Notes: generated by a model not told the origin, from the letters alone. A stretch of 25,092 nucleotides of DNA from an uncultured Collinsella sp. (GCA_902496645.1 CABVBR010000016.1:1-25092); one strand, 5' to 3'. Shown: positions 14,684 to 21,956, counted from the first letter of the stretch. Translations and numbers: made by a program.

Positions 14684-16147
14684 ATGAGCTCTGAAAAACG
14701 AGGAACGATCGGTTCGTTCGCTCTGCTGGGCATGACGGTTGCCGCCGTGTTCGGTATCAAGAACATCATCAACAACAACGCGGCCATCGGCTTGGCAGCT
14801 GCGCCGTCGTTCTTCTTCGCCACGCTTTTGTACTTTGTCCCCTATACCCTGGTTACCGCCGAGTTCGTCGGCCTTAACAAGGACTCCGAGTCGGGTGTGT
14901 ACGCATGGGTTAAGACCTCGATGGGCGGCCGCTGGGCGTTTCTGACGGCATTTAGCTACTGGTTCGTTAACCTGTTCTACTTTGCGTCCGTCCTGCCCAA
15001 CGTCATCATCTACGCGAGCTACGTGTTCTTTGGTGCCAATGCCGAGCTTTCGCAGCTGTGGATCACCATTATCGAGATCGTCGTCTTTGCTATCGCCACG
15101 TGGGTTTCGACCAAGGGCGCTAAGTGGATCGGCTCTATTTCCTCCTTCGGTTCGACCGCGGCTCTCGGCCTGACTGCCGTGTTCATCCTGCTGTCCCTGG
15201 CTGCTGCCTTTGGCGGCGTTGAGTTCGCTACGGCTCCCACGCCCGCCAACATGGCTCCCGACATGAGCAACTTCGCCACTATGTGGGGCTTCTTCGGTAC
15301 GCTTGCCTGGATCATCCAGGGCGTTGGCGGCGCTGAGTCTGTCGGCGTGTTCCTTAACGACCTTAAGGGTGGCGTCAAGGCCTTCGTGCGCACCGTCGTT
15401 ATCGCCGGCCTGACCATCGGCCTTCTGTATGCAGGCGCTTCGCTGCTGGTTAACCTGTTCATCCCCGAGGGCGGCGTTGCCATCTCCACCGGCATCTTCG
15501 ACGTGTTCGGCGCTGTCTTTGCCCACTTTGGCATTCCTATGGAAGTGTCCACGCGCGTCATCGGCCTGATCCTTCTCGCCGCTACGCTGGGCTCCCTCAT
15601 GATGTGGACCTCCGCTCCCATCAAGGTGTTCTTCACCGAGATCCCCAAGGGCGTCTTTGGTAGCAAGATCGTCGAGCTCAACGAGCATGGCATTCCTGCC
15701 CGCGCCGCTTGGCTGCAGTTCGCCATCGTCGTCCCCATCCTGATCATCCCGGCCCTGGGCTCTGGTAACCTCGACGACCTGCTCATGATTGTCACCAACA
15801 TGACGGCTGCCACCGCTCTGCTCCCGCCGCTGCTGATCCTGCTTGCCTACTTTATGCTGCGTAAGAACTTCGACGCTGCTCCCCGTGGCTTCCGCATGGG
15901 TTCGCGTACCTTTGGCCTGGTCATTGCTGCATTCCTGCTTGTGGTCTTCTGCTTCGTTCTTATCTGCGGCACCATTCCGCTCGATCAGCCTCTGTGGCTG
16001 ACGCTGGTCTACAACGTTGGCGGCGTGGTTGTCTTCCTGGGCCTTGCCGTGATGTGGTACAACCGCTACATTAACCGCCTGCGCGAGACCGATCCCGAGG
16101 CCGCCGAGAACGAGCTTCGCCCCTCCGTCCTCGACATGATGGAGTAG
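14684..16147 (+). CDS. APC-superfamily amino acid permease (YjeM/GadC-like)
   Basis: Integral membrane transporter of 487 residues with about 12 hydrophobic spans. The N-terminal part (GTIGSFALLGMTVAAVFGIK) and the segment TLLYFVPYTLVTAEFVGL followed by SESGVYAWVKTSMGGRWAF resemble the glutamate:GABA antiporter and YjeM group of APC transporters. The substrate cannot be read from the sequence; an amino acid or its decarboxylation product is usual. I use the ATG at 14684, which has GGGAGGG at 14674-14680, rather than the TTG at 14672. It lies 153 bp after ebgC on the same strand with structured RNA between, and may be part of the ebg transcript. A clear terminator follows at 16198. Confidence 0.88.
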   Translation: MSSEKRGTIGSFALLGMTVAAVFGIKNIINNNAAIGLAAAPSFFFATLLYFVPYTLVTAEFVGLNKDSESGVYAWVKTSMGGRWAFLTAFSYWFVNLFYFASVLPNVIIYASYVFFGANAELSQLWITIIEIVVFAIATWVSTKGAKWIGSISSFGSTAALGLTAVFILLSLAAAFGGVEFATAPTPANMAPDMSNFATMWGFFGTLAWIIQGVGGAESVGVFLNDLKGGVKAFVRTVVIAGLTIGLLYAGASLLVNLFIPEGGVAISTGIFDVFGAVFAHFGIPMEVSTRVIGLILLAATLGSLMMWTSAPIKVFFTEIPKGVFGSKIVELNEHGIPARAAWLQFAIVVPILIIPALGSGNLDDLLMIVTNMTAATALLPPLLILLAYFMLRKNFDAAPRGFRMGSRTFGLVIAAFLLVVFCFVLICGTIPLDQPLWLTLVYNVGGVVVFLGLAVMWYNRYINRLRETDPEAAENELRPSVLDMME

Positions 16148-16197
16148 CGGCTAGGATTAATCTACGGCTGTGGAATAAATCGATTCCCTTTCCTAAG

Positions 16198-16226
16198 GAG
16201 GGGCCTTACAAGGCCCCTTCTTTTGT
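16198..16226 (+). terminator. Intrinsic terminator after the permease gene
   Basis: GGGGCCT (16200-16206) pairs with AGGCCCC (16211-16217) around a TACA loop, followed by a T-rich tail (TTCTTTTGTGTTTT). Confidence 0.85.
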
Positions 16227-16250
16227 GTTTTGGGGCATGGTTTTGGACCC

Positions 16251-16472
16251 CGTGTTCAAAAAATGCCAAATATGAGTACTGTTGCAAAAGAGGTGTCATA
16301 TTTTTTGGCCTGTTCTGAGCGAAAATGGGCTCATAATCAATTTATCTAACCCCCTTTAAAGGGCGTTTGACGGCTTTTAACCTCTTCAAATCGCTCAAAG
16401 TAGGCAAATGGCTCTCGATTTTGCTGCTACTAAATTGGTGACAGTACTCATATTTGCCACTTTTTGCCCACG
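16251..16472. repeat. 222-bp non-coding element bounded by 32-bp inverted repeats
   Basis: The arms 16251-16282 and 16441-16472 are inverted repeats matching at 28 of 32 positions, including an unbroken 16-bp core CAAATATGAGTACTGT at the inner ends. The interior is much more AT-rich than the flanking genes, has no credible ORF, and contains the perfect 12-bp palindrome CCCTTTAAAGGG (16352-16363). No target-site duplication is evident. It could be a MITE-like element, a regulatory element or an RNA with long-range pairing. Confidence 0.75.
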
Positions 16473-16568
16473 AGGTGTTCAGAGGAGCTCTCGACAAGCA
16501 TCTAACGCTACAATAACTACCACGTGGCTGGGTTTGCCGGCCGAATGTGCGATGTCGTGGGAGGGGAC

Positions 16569-16817
16569 ATGGTCGAGTTTACAAAGACGATTAAAGATCC
16601 GTTGGGATTACATGCCCGCCCGGTTGCGCTGCTCTATGACATCATTGCCAAGCATCGTAGCGACGTGTCAGTCAGCATCGGCGATCGTCACACGGATGGC
16701 CGCGATGTCATGGGACTCATGGCTCTCTACGGCGAGTGCGGCGAGGACGTCGTGTTCCGCGTTTCGGGCGTGGATGAGGCTTCCTGCGTCACGTCGATCA
16801 GAAACCTCTCGCTCTAA
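16569..16817 (+). CDS. HPr-family phosphocarrier protein with Asp at position 46
   Basis: Small cytoplasmic HPr-like protein of 82 residues. The phosphorylation site is intact: GLHARP with His15. The start at 16569 follows GGGAGGGG and gives standard HPr numbering; an upstream in-frame ATG at 16524 is less likely. The regulatory site that in Firmicutes reads K-Ser46-I-M is here R-Asp46-V-M, so Ser46 cannot be phosphorylated by HPr kinase, and Asp may mimic the phosphorylated form. No ptsI, EII or hprK gene is next to it, so it stands alone between the inverted-repeat element and a strong terminator. It may be the general HPr or a paralogue with a regulatory role. Confidence 0.88.
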   Translation: MVEFTKTIKDPLGLHARPVALLYDIIAKHRSDVSVSIGDRHTDGRDVMGLMALYGECGEDVVFRVSGVDEASCVTSIRNLSL

Positions 16818-16826
16818 GCATGACGG

Positions 16827-16865
16827 GGCGCGGCAAAGGACAGCTCTTTGCCGCGCCTTTTTGTT
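16827..16865 (+). terminator. Intrinsic terminator of the HPr-like gene
   Basis: GGCGCGGCAAAG (16827-16838) pairs perfectly with CTTTGCCGCGCC (16846-16857), followed by TTTTTG. Confidence 0.93.
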
Positions 16866-16909
16866 TCGTATAGGAAACTTTTTCGAAAACTGAATAGAGA
16901 CTCTTTCCA

Positions 16910-16963
16910 AAAAGTTAACCACGTGCTAGTTTACTATAGCGAACATAGACGTGGTTAACTTTT
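16910..16963. promoter_or_regulatory. Long inverted repeat in the feoA promoter region
   Basis: AAAAGTTAACCACGT (16910-16924) and ACGTGGTTAACTTTT (16949-16963) are perfect 15-bp inverted repeats with a 24-bp spacer that holds a possible -10 box TACTAT (16932-16937). The arms therefore straddle the likely promoter of the feo operon. TGGTTAACT also occurs before the Cys-rich gene at 20113-20121. This suits binding by an iron- or redox-responsive regulator, though no regulator can be named. Confidence 0.6.
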
Positions 16964-17005
16964 AACGCGTCGATGTTGAGGACGAACTGACGTTAGGAGC
17001 AACTC

Positions 17006-17248
17006 ATGTCTTGCGGACCGCAGATGCCGGCCATGCCGCTTTCGATGGTAAAAGCGGGCGAAACCGTGCGCGTGTCTCGTGTAAAGGGCAATGAGGATAT
17101 GAAGCACCACCTCAAGGACCTCGGCTTTGTCGAGGGCAACGAAATCCACGTGGTGAGTTCGAGTGGCGCCAATATCATCGTCACGGTGCTGGGCGCACGC
17201 TTTGGTATCGATTCCAAGGTTGCCATGCACATCATGACCGTCGGTTAG
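17006..17248 (+). CDS. feoA: FeoA-domain protein (first copy)
   Basis: Small SH3-like cytoplasmic protein of 80 residues that supports FeoB in ferrous iron uptake. The core is typical: GETVRVSRVKGNEDMKHHLK, then DLGFVEGNEIHVVSSSGANI and a C-terminal GARFGIDSKVAMHI. Compared with the second copy it carries an N-terminal extension of about 15 residues with one Cys and several Met/Pro (MSCGPQMPAMP). It opens feoA-feoA-feoB with TTAGGAG before its ATG; 39 bp separate it from the second copy. The upstream 15-bp inverted repeat probably controls the operon. Confidence 0.92.
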   Translation: MSCGPQMPAMPLSMVKAGETVRVSRVKGNEDMKHHLKDLGFVEGNEIHVVSSSGANIIVTVLGARFGIDSKVAMHIMTVG

Positions 17249-17287
17249 TCTGCAGCATTTCATAAAAACCGAAAGGGGGATAAGAGG

Positions 17288-17509
17288 ATGAAGACGTTGG
17301 GTGACGTTAAGGTGGGCGAGAGCTCCACCATCGTCAAGCTTCACGGTGAGGGTGCGCTTCGCCGCCACCTTATGGACCTGGGGCTCATCAAGGGCACGTC
17401 GTTTAAGGTCGTGAAGGTTGCACCGCTCGGTGATCCGGTCGAGATCAACGTGCGCGGCTACGAGCTTTCCATCCGCAAGGAGGAGGCCGCCGTCGTCGAG
17501 GTCCAGTAA
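17288..17509 (+). CDS. feoA: FeoA-domain protein (second copy)
   Basis: Second FeoA-type SH3-like protein, 73 residues: KVGESSTIVKLHGEGALRRH, then LMDLGLIKGTSFKVVKVAPL, GDPVEINVRGYELSIRKEEA. This is the shape of ordinary stand-alone FeoA. Tandem feoA genes before feoB are known in several anaerobes; the two proteins here are clearly diverged, so this is not a recent duplication. AAAGGGGGATAAGAGG lies before the ATG. An IdeR/DtxR-like box follows 31 bp after its stop. Confidence 0.93.
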   Translation: MKTLGDVKVGESSTIVKLHGEGALRRHLMDLGLIKGTSFKVVKVAPLGDPVEINVRGYELSIRKEEAAVVEVQ

Positions 17510-17540
17510 GGGCTCTTGGCGCATATTTCTGCAGATAAAG

Positions 17541-17559
17541 TTAGGTTTTTCTAACTTAA
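17541..17559. promoter_or_regulatory. Candidate IdeR/DtxR-type iron box upstream of feoB
   Basis: The 19 bases match the DtxR/IdeR consensus TTAGGTTAGSCTAACCTAA at 15 positions; the mismatches are the three central positions and position 16. AAGTTAG/CTAACTT (17538-17544 and 17551-17557) forms the visible palindrome. The site lies between the second feoA and feoB, 74 bp before the feoB start, and suggests iron-dependent repression of a secondary feoB promoter. Confidence 0.6.
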
Positions 17560-17632
17560 TGCAGCAACTTTGAAGCACATTATCCAGCCTGCGCGGAGAA
17601 AGCAGCGCAGGCACACAAGGAAGAAGGATTGA

Positions 17633-19960
17633 ATGGCGGATTCTCAGATCCATGTCGCACTTGCGGGTAACCCCAACTGCGGCAAGACCACGCTTTTCAA
17701 CCTGATCACCGGCGCCAACGGCTACGTTGGCAACTGGCCCGGCGTCACGGTTGAGAAAAAGGAAGCCAAGCTCCTAAGCGACAAGAACGTTACCATCACG
17801 GACCTCCCTGGCATCTACTCGCTTTCCCCCTACAGCCCCGAGGAGCAATGCTCGCGCGATTACCTCATGAGCGGCGAGCCCGATGTTGTCGTCCAAGTTG
17901 TCGATGCCACCAACCTCGAGCGCAACCTGTACCTGGCGCTTCAGGTTATCGAGACCGGCCTGCCCGTGGTCGTCGCCCTCAACATGGCCGACTTGGTCGA
18001 GAAGAACGGCGACAAGATCGACACGGACAAGCTCTCCAAGAAGCTCGGCTGCCCGGTCATGATGATCTCGGCCCTTAAGAACAAGGGCATCAACGAGCTG
18101 TTCGAGCAGGTCAAGAAGTCCGCTGCTTCCAAGGGCCAGGTGCCGGAGCACAAGTTCGATTCCTCCATCGAGGACGTTCTGGACCACATCGAGAACAATC
18201 TGCCGGCGAGCGTTCCCGCCAACAAGCGTCGCTACTACGCCGTCAAGCTGTTCGAGCGCGACGCGGACGCCTGCAAGCTCATCAACCTCACTAAGGAGAA
18301 GGCCGCTCGCGTCGAGCAGCTGGTCGCCCAGTGCGAGCAGGATTGCGACGACGACGCCGAGTCCATCATCACCGGCGAGCGCTACGGCGTGATCGCCCAC
18401 ATCATCGACGAGTGCCTCACCAAGGCTCCGGCCAAGATGAGCACCTCCGAGAAGATCGACCGTGTGGTTACTAACCGTATCTTGGGCCTGCCGATCTTTG
18501 TGGTCATCATGTTCTGCGTGTACTACATTGCCGTCTCTACCTTGGGCGGCACGGTGACCGACTTCACCAACGACCAGCTCTTTGGCACCGACGGTTGGTA
18601 TGTGCTCGGCCAGGGCCGCGACGCCTACGACGCAGCTGTCGAGGCTGCGGGTGACGCCGCCGACTCGGTCGACCCGGCACAGTACGGCCCCTATGTTCCG
18701 GGTATTACCACCGTGGTGCACGATGCCCTTGTGGCGGGCGGCACCGAGGACGGTGGCCTGGTCGATTCGCTGGTCTGTGACGGTATCGTCGGCGGTCTGG
18801 GCGCCATCTTCGGCTTCGTGCCGCAGATGTTCCTGCTGTTCGTGATGCTGTCTTTCTTGGAGGACTGCGGCTACATGGCCCGCGTCGCCTTCATCATGGA
18901 CCGCGTGTTCCGCCGCTTTGGCCTGTCCGGCAAGTCCTTTATCCCCATGCTCGTGTCCTCGGGCTGCGGCGTCCCCGGCGTCATGGCCACCAAGACCATC
19001 GAGAACGAGAAGGACCGCCGCATGACGGTCATGACCACCACGTTTATTCCCTGTGGCGCCAAGCTGCCGATCATCGCTCTGCTCATGGGTTCCATCATCG
19101 GCGATTCTTCCACCACCGCCGCATGGATCAGCCCGCTGTTCTACTTCTTGGGCGTCTTTGCCGTCATCGCCTCGGGCCTCATGCTCAAGAAGACCAAGCT
19201 CTTCGCCGGTCGCCCGACGCCGTTCGTTATGGAGCTTCCCGCCTATCACTTCCCGGCAATCCGCTCTTGGGCGCTGCATGTATGGGAGCGCTGCTGGGCC
19301 TTTATCAAGAAGGCCGGCACGGTCATCTTCGCGTCCACCGTCGTGGTTTGGTTCCTCTCCAACTTTGGTAGCTACAACGGTTCCTTCGGCTTCCTGCCTG
19401 CGATGGACGGCATCCCCGAGGAGTTTATGGACTACTCCGTGCTCGCCATGCTGGGCAACCTGGTCGCTTGGATCTTCGCCCCGCTCGGCTTTAGCACCTG
19501 GCAGGCCACCGCGCTGACTGTCTCTGGACTTGTCGCCAAGGAGAACGTCGTCGCCACCGCCGGCTCGCTGCTGTCCGTTGCCGACGCCGCCGAGACCGAC
19601 CCGAGCCTGTGGACCGCGTTCGCCGGCATGTTCCCGACTATGGGCGCTTGCGTTGCCTTTGGCGCCTTTAACCTGCTGTGCGCCCCGTGCTTTGCCGCCA
19701 TGGGCACTATCCGCAACCAGATGGACTCCGGCAAGTGGACCGCGATTGCCATCGGCTACGAGTGCGCCTTTGCCTGGGTGATCGGCCTGTTCATCAACCA
19801 GTTCTACAACCTGCTTGTCCTTGGCCAGTTTGGTATTTGGACGGTTGTAGCCATCGTTCTGCTGGTTGCGATGCTCTTCCAGATCTTCCGTCCCATGCCC
19901 AAGCACGCTTGGACCGACGAGGACGAGACCAACACCGCTTCCGCTGCAGTTTCCGCTTAA
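17633..19960 (+). CDS. feoB: Ferrous iron transporter FeoB
   Basis: Inner-membrane Fe(II) transporter, 775 residues. The N-terminal GTPase domain has G1 GNPNCGKT (12-19), G2 Thr39 in PGVTVE, G3 DLPG (57-60), G4 NMAD (117-120) and G5 SALK (146-149). A helical guanine-dissociation-inhibitor-like region follows to about residue 275. Membrane spans start near ILGLPIFVVIMFCVYYIAVS, with the two Gate-type repeats containing LSFLEDCGYMARVAF and SSGCGVPGVMATKTIENEKD, then a final group of hydrophobic segments. An acidic/Ala-rich loop (about 318-365) separates early spans. ATG at 17633 follows AAGGAAGAAGG. The gene is in operon order after two feoA genes and is followed by a terminator and the Cys-rich accessory gene. 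Confidence 0.97.
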   Translation: MADSQIHVALAGNPNCGKTTLFNLITGANGYVGNWPGVTVEKKEAKLLSDKNVTITDLPGIYSLSPYSPEEQCSRDYLMSGEPDVVVQVVDATNLERNLYLALQVIETGLPVVVALNMADLVEKNGDKIDTDKLSKKLGCPVMMISALKNKGINELFEQVKKSAASKGQVPEHKFDSSIEDVLDHIENNLPASVPANKRRYYAVKLFERDADACKLINLTKEKAARVEQLVAQCEQDCDDDAESIITGERYGVIAHIIDECLTKAPAKMSTSEKIDRVVTNRILGLPIFVVIMFCVYYIAVSTLGGTVTDFTNDQLFGTDGWYVLGQGRDAYDAAVEAAGDAADSVDPAQYGPYVPGITTVVHDALVAGGTEDGGLVDSLVCDGIVGGLGAIFGFVPQMFLLFVMLSFLEDCGYMARVAFIMDRVFRRFGLSGKSFIPMLVSSGCGVPGVMATKTIENEKDRRMTVMTTTFIPCGAKLPIIALLMGSIIGDSSTTAAWISPLFYFLGVFAVIASGLMLKKTKLFAGRPTPFVMELPAYHFPAIRSWALHVWERCWAFIKKAGTVIFASTVVVWFLSNFGSYNGSFGFLPAMDGIPEEFMDYSVLAMLGNLVAWIFAPLGFSTWQATALTVSGLVAKENVVATAGSLLSVADAAETDPSLWTAFAGMFPTMGACVAFGAFNLLCAPCFAAMGTIRNQMDSGKWTAIAIGYECAFAWVIGLFINQFYNLLVLGQFGIWTVVAIVLLVAMLFQIFRPMPKHAWTDEDETNTASAAVSA

Positions 19961-19989
19961 GTCCGAATAAGGATCAGCCCCTTTCCACG

Positions 19990-20022
19990 AGCCCGGGTGT
20001 CCCAGCGACACTCGGGCTTTTT
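19990..20022 (+). terminator. Intrinsic terminator of the feo operon
   Basis: AGCCCGGGTGTC (19990-20001) pairs with GACACTCGGGCT (20007-20018) with one G-U pair, followed by TTTTT. Confidence 0.9.
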
Positions 20023-20135
20023 GGTGAGGGAGATGTGGCGTTTCCGCAGATAAAACCGACCAAAATATACCTGTCCCTTTTTGGCAGGTGGAGAATGGGG
20101 TAAAGTAAGTGATGGTTAACTAGAGGAGGCTTGCT

Positions 20136-20336
20136 ATGGCACCTATCGATATTGTTGTACTGGCTGTTATCGGCATTGCGTTTGTCGCCGTGTGCGTGCG
20201 CATTTATCGTAAGGGCACTTGCGCCGACTGCGCTCAAGGTGGCGTTTGCACGGGACATTGTTCCAACAAAAAAACCTGCGCCGCACTTAAGGGCGTGGAC
20301 AAAATTGCCGAAGACTTGGGCCGCGGTATCAAATAA
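20136..20336 (+). CDS. FeoB-associated Cys-rich membrane protein
   Basis: Small protein of 66 residues: one N-terminal membrane span (PIDIVVLAVIGIAFVAVCVR) followed by a short cytoplasmic segment with five further Cys (CADC, VC, HC, TC). This is the pattern of the FeoB-associated Cys-rich membrane protein family, found next to feoB in many anaerobes; the Cys cluster may pass on or sense iron, or hold an iron-sulfur site, but the role is not established. AGAGGAGG lies before the ATG. A terminator separates it from feoB, so it may have its own promoter; TGGTTAACT at 20113-20121 repeats part of the feoA upstream inverted repeat. Confidence 0.87.
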   Translation: MAPIDIVVLAVIGIAFVAVCVRIYRKGTCADCAQGGVCTGHCSNKKTCAALKGVDKIAEDLGRGIK

Positions 20337-20351
20337 GGTCCAGGCACCCAA

Positions 20352-20381
20352 GCGCCTCGCGAGCATCCGTTCGCGGGGCGC
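20352..20381 (+). terminator. Terminator-like stem-loop after the Cys-rich gene
   Basis: GCGCCTCGCGA (20352-20362) pairs with TCGCGGGGCGC (20371-20381) over 11 positions with one T-G pair. There is no T run, so termination is uncertain. Confidence 0.4.
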
Positions 20382-20480
20382 ATTGCACATTTGGGGGAGA
20401 GCGCGGCGAGTTGAAGAGTGATTTTGGGGTATCGTTACCTGTACTGTTAATTGGCAACTTATCTATAACGGAGTAACCCC

Positions 20481-21560
20481 ATGAGCGCTCGCGTAACCAT
20501 GAAGGACATAGCCGCCGAGCTTGGCGTTTCCATCAATACCGTGCACAAGGCCCTGACGGGTAAGGCCGGCGTGAGCGAATCCGTGCGCTCCAAGGTGAAT
20601 GCTAAGGCCGAGGCCATGGGTTACCATCGCAATACGAGTGCCTCGAGCCTGCGCCGCAAGGATATCAACCTGGTGTTTTGCCTGCCCCGCGCATCGTGCG
20701 AGGGGGCGTACTTTTTCCGTTACCTTTGGGAAGGCTGCAACCGCTTTGAGCAGGAGGTCATCGACCGGGGCATTACGGTTGAGCGCGTTGAATTTGGCGT
20801 GGGTGGCTACGCCGATGCGCTCGAGCAGATTGATGAGCGTCTGCAGGTAGGCGAGAAGATCGATGGTCTGCTTGCCTATGTTCCGGGTGATGACCGCGCG
20901 GCCGAGCTCTTGAGGCAGATTGCCGAGGCGGGCGTGACAATCGAGCTCGTAGACGGCGACCGCCCGCACCTCGATCGCCTGGGTGCCAGTTTGGCGGACT
21001 ATTCCACGGCAGGTAGCCTTATGGCTGAGCAGGCGGCAAACCTGGTCCATGCTTCTGGGGACGATGCCCGCGTGCTCCTGTTGGCGGGCGACCCTTATAC
21101 CGACTCGCACTACCTAACTGCCCGCGCCTTCCATAATTACCTGCGCGAGCACGATATTCCCTGGCAGGTTGAGGACCTTGCCGGTGCCCATGCGCAAGTC
21201 AAACAGCTCAAGCGCGAGCTTGAACAGCGCTTGTGTGCGCCGGACGCCCCTGAGCTCATCTGTAGCGTTTTTGCCGTTGGTTCCGAAGTGGTCGCGGATG
21301 CGCTCGTCTCGAGCGGCAAGGCCGGCCAGATCATGGTGATTGGCAACGACCTGTTCCCCGAGAGCGCCTTGGCCTTACGCCGCGGCATCTTTACCAATAT
21401 TGTTTATAAGGACCCGGTGAACCTGGCCTACCGCGGCGCCAAGACCCTGGGCGAGTATTTGCTGTGGGGTAAAACGCCGACGGAGCCCGTGCAGAAGGGC
21501 GCTGTGGAGATGGTGTTTGCCAGCAACGTTGGCCGCTACTGCGAGCTTGCGGGAATTTAG
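20481..21560 (+). CDS. LacI-family transcriptional regulator, probable regulator of uxaC-uxaB
   Basis: DNA-binding regulator of 359 residues. The N-terminal helix-turn-helix is VTMKDIAAELGVSINTVHKA, followed by the hinge near NTSASSLRRK. The rest is a periplasmic-binding-like effector domain (IDGLLAYVPGDDRAAELL, ARVLLLAGDPYTDSHY, VIGNDLFPESALALRRGIF) closer to the sugar-binding substrate proteins than to classical LacI. It lies upstream of and in line with uxaC. Two GTGAACGTTCAC palindromes with the central CG expected of LacI operators surround the uxaC promoter, so it is the likely repressor of hexuronate genes. CGGAG precedes the ATG at 20481. The effector is unknown; a uronate is the simplest guess. 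Confidence 0.9.
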   Translation: MSARVTMKDIAAELGVSINTVHKALTGKAGVSESVRSKVNAKAEAMGYHRNTSASSLRRKDINLVFCLPRASCEGAYFFRYLWEGCNRFEQEVIDRGITVERVEFGVGGYADALEQIDERLQVGEKIDGLLAYVPGDDRAAELLRQIAEAGVTIELVDGDRPHLDRLGASLADYSTAGSLMAEQAANLVHASGDDARVLLLAGDPYTDSHYLTARAFHNYLREHDIPWQVEDLAGAHAQVKQLKRELEQRLCAPDAPELICSVFAVGSEVVADALVSSGKAGQIMVIGNDLFPESALALRRGIFTNIVYKDPVNLAYRGAKTLGEYLLWGKTPTEPVQKGAVEMVFASNVGRYCELAGI

Positions 21561-21585
21561 CCGCTTGGGCGGGTACCCCCGCTGG

Positions 21586-21785
21586 CGGCGTACATTTTTG
21601 GGAATATTCAGCATTCCCATGTCCTGGAAGAGGCGCAGAACGACTGTTTTAAGTGCCCCCGATGGCGTAATTCGCCATCGGGGGCATTTATTTATGCCGA
21701 TTGGGCGCAATATGAGCATCAGATAGGGCTTCGAAGACGGTGCACGGTGCGCTCCGATGCTGAATACTCCCAAAAATGCACGGCG
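21586..21785. repeat. 200-bp element bounded by 29-bp inverted repeats
   Basis: Arms 21586-21614 and 21757-21785 are inverted repeats matching at 26 of 29 positions, with the shared core CATTTTTGGGA and TATTCAGCAT. The interior contains the terminator hairpin 21654-21686 and no credible ORF. No target-site duplication is obvious. The layout (about 200 bp, long terminal inverted repeats, intergenic) parallels the element at 16251-16472, though the arm sequences differ. Confidence 0.7.
21654..21690 (+). terminator. Strong hairpin terminator after the LacI-type gene
   Basis: TGCCCCCGATGGCG (21654-21667) pairs perfectly with CGCCATCGGGGGCA (21673-21686), followed by TTTATTTAT. It lies within the inverted-repeat-bounded element. 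Confidence 0.85.
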
Positions 21786-21914
21786 GAACATGACCCACCT
21801 GGCCAAAGCGCTCAAGTTCGGTATTCGGGGACGCCTGCCAATTCGCAATACATACAAGTCACGGCTCCAGTAACCGTTGAACGGGCAAAATCGACCGTTC
21901 ACCCCATGGTGGTT

Positions 21915-21930
21915 AGGTGAACGTTCACCT
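21915..21930. promoter_or_regulatory. LacI-type operator 1 of uxaC
   Basis: AGGTGAACGTTCACCT is a perfect 16-bp palindrome with central CG. It lies 38 bp (centre to centre) upstream of operator 2, over the expected -35 region of uxaC. Confidence 0.82.
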
Positions 21931-21950
21931 TTTAAGTCGCAATGAATTAG

Positions 21951-21956
21951 TATAGT
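21951..21956 (+). promoter_or_regulatory. Predicted -10 box of uxaC
   Basis: TATAGT about 65 bp before the uxaC start, sandwiched between the two operators. The matching -35 would fall at the end of operator 1 and has poor consensus. Confidence 0.5.

Noticed and set aside
13337..15688. Open frame of 783 codons on the minus strand across ebgA, ebgC and the permease
   Set aside because: It crosses three real genes on the other strand and two intergenic gaps; composition only reflects antisense of GC-rich codons.
16408..16893. Open frame of 161 codons overlapping the HPr-like gene in another frame
   Set aside because: It spans the inverted-repeat element and the HPr gene, has no domain, and the HPr frame with its His15 motif and ribosome binding site is clearly the coding one.
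17774..20011. Open frame of 745 codons on the minus strand, opposite feoB
   Set aside because: Same codon-bias artefact; it runs through the feoB terminator and has no family motif.
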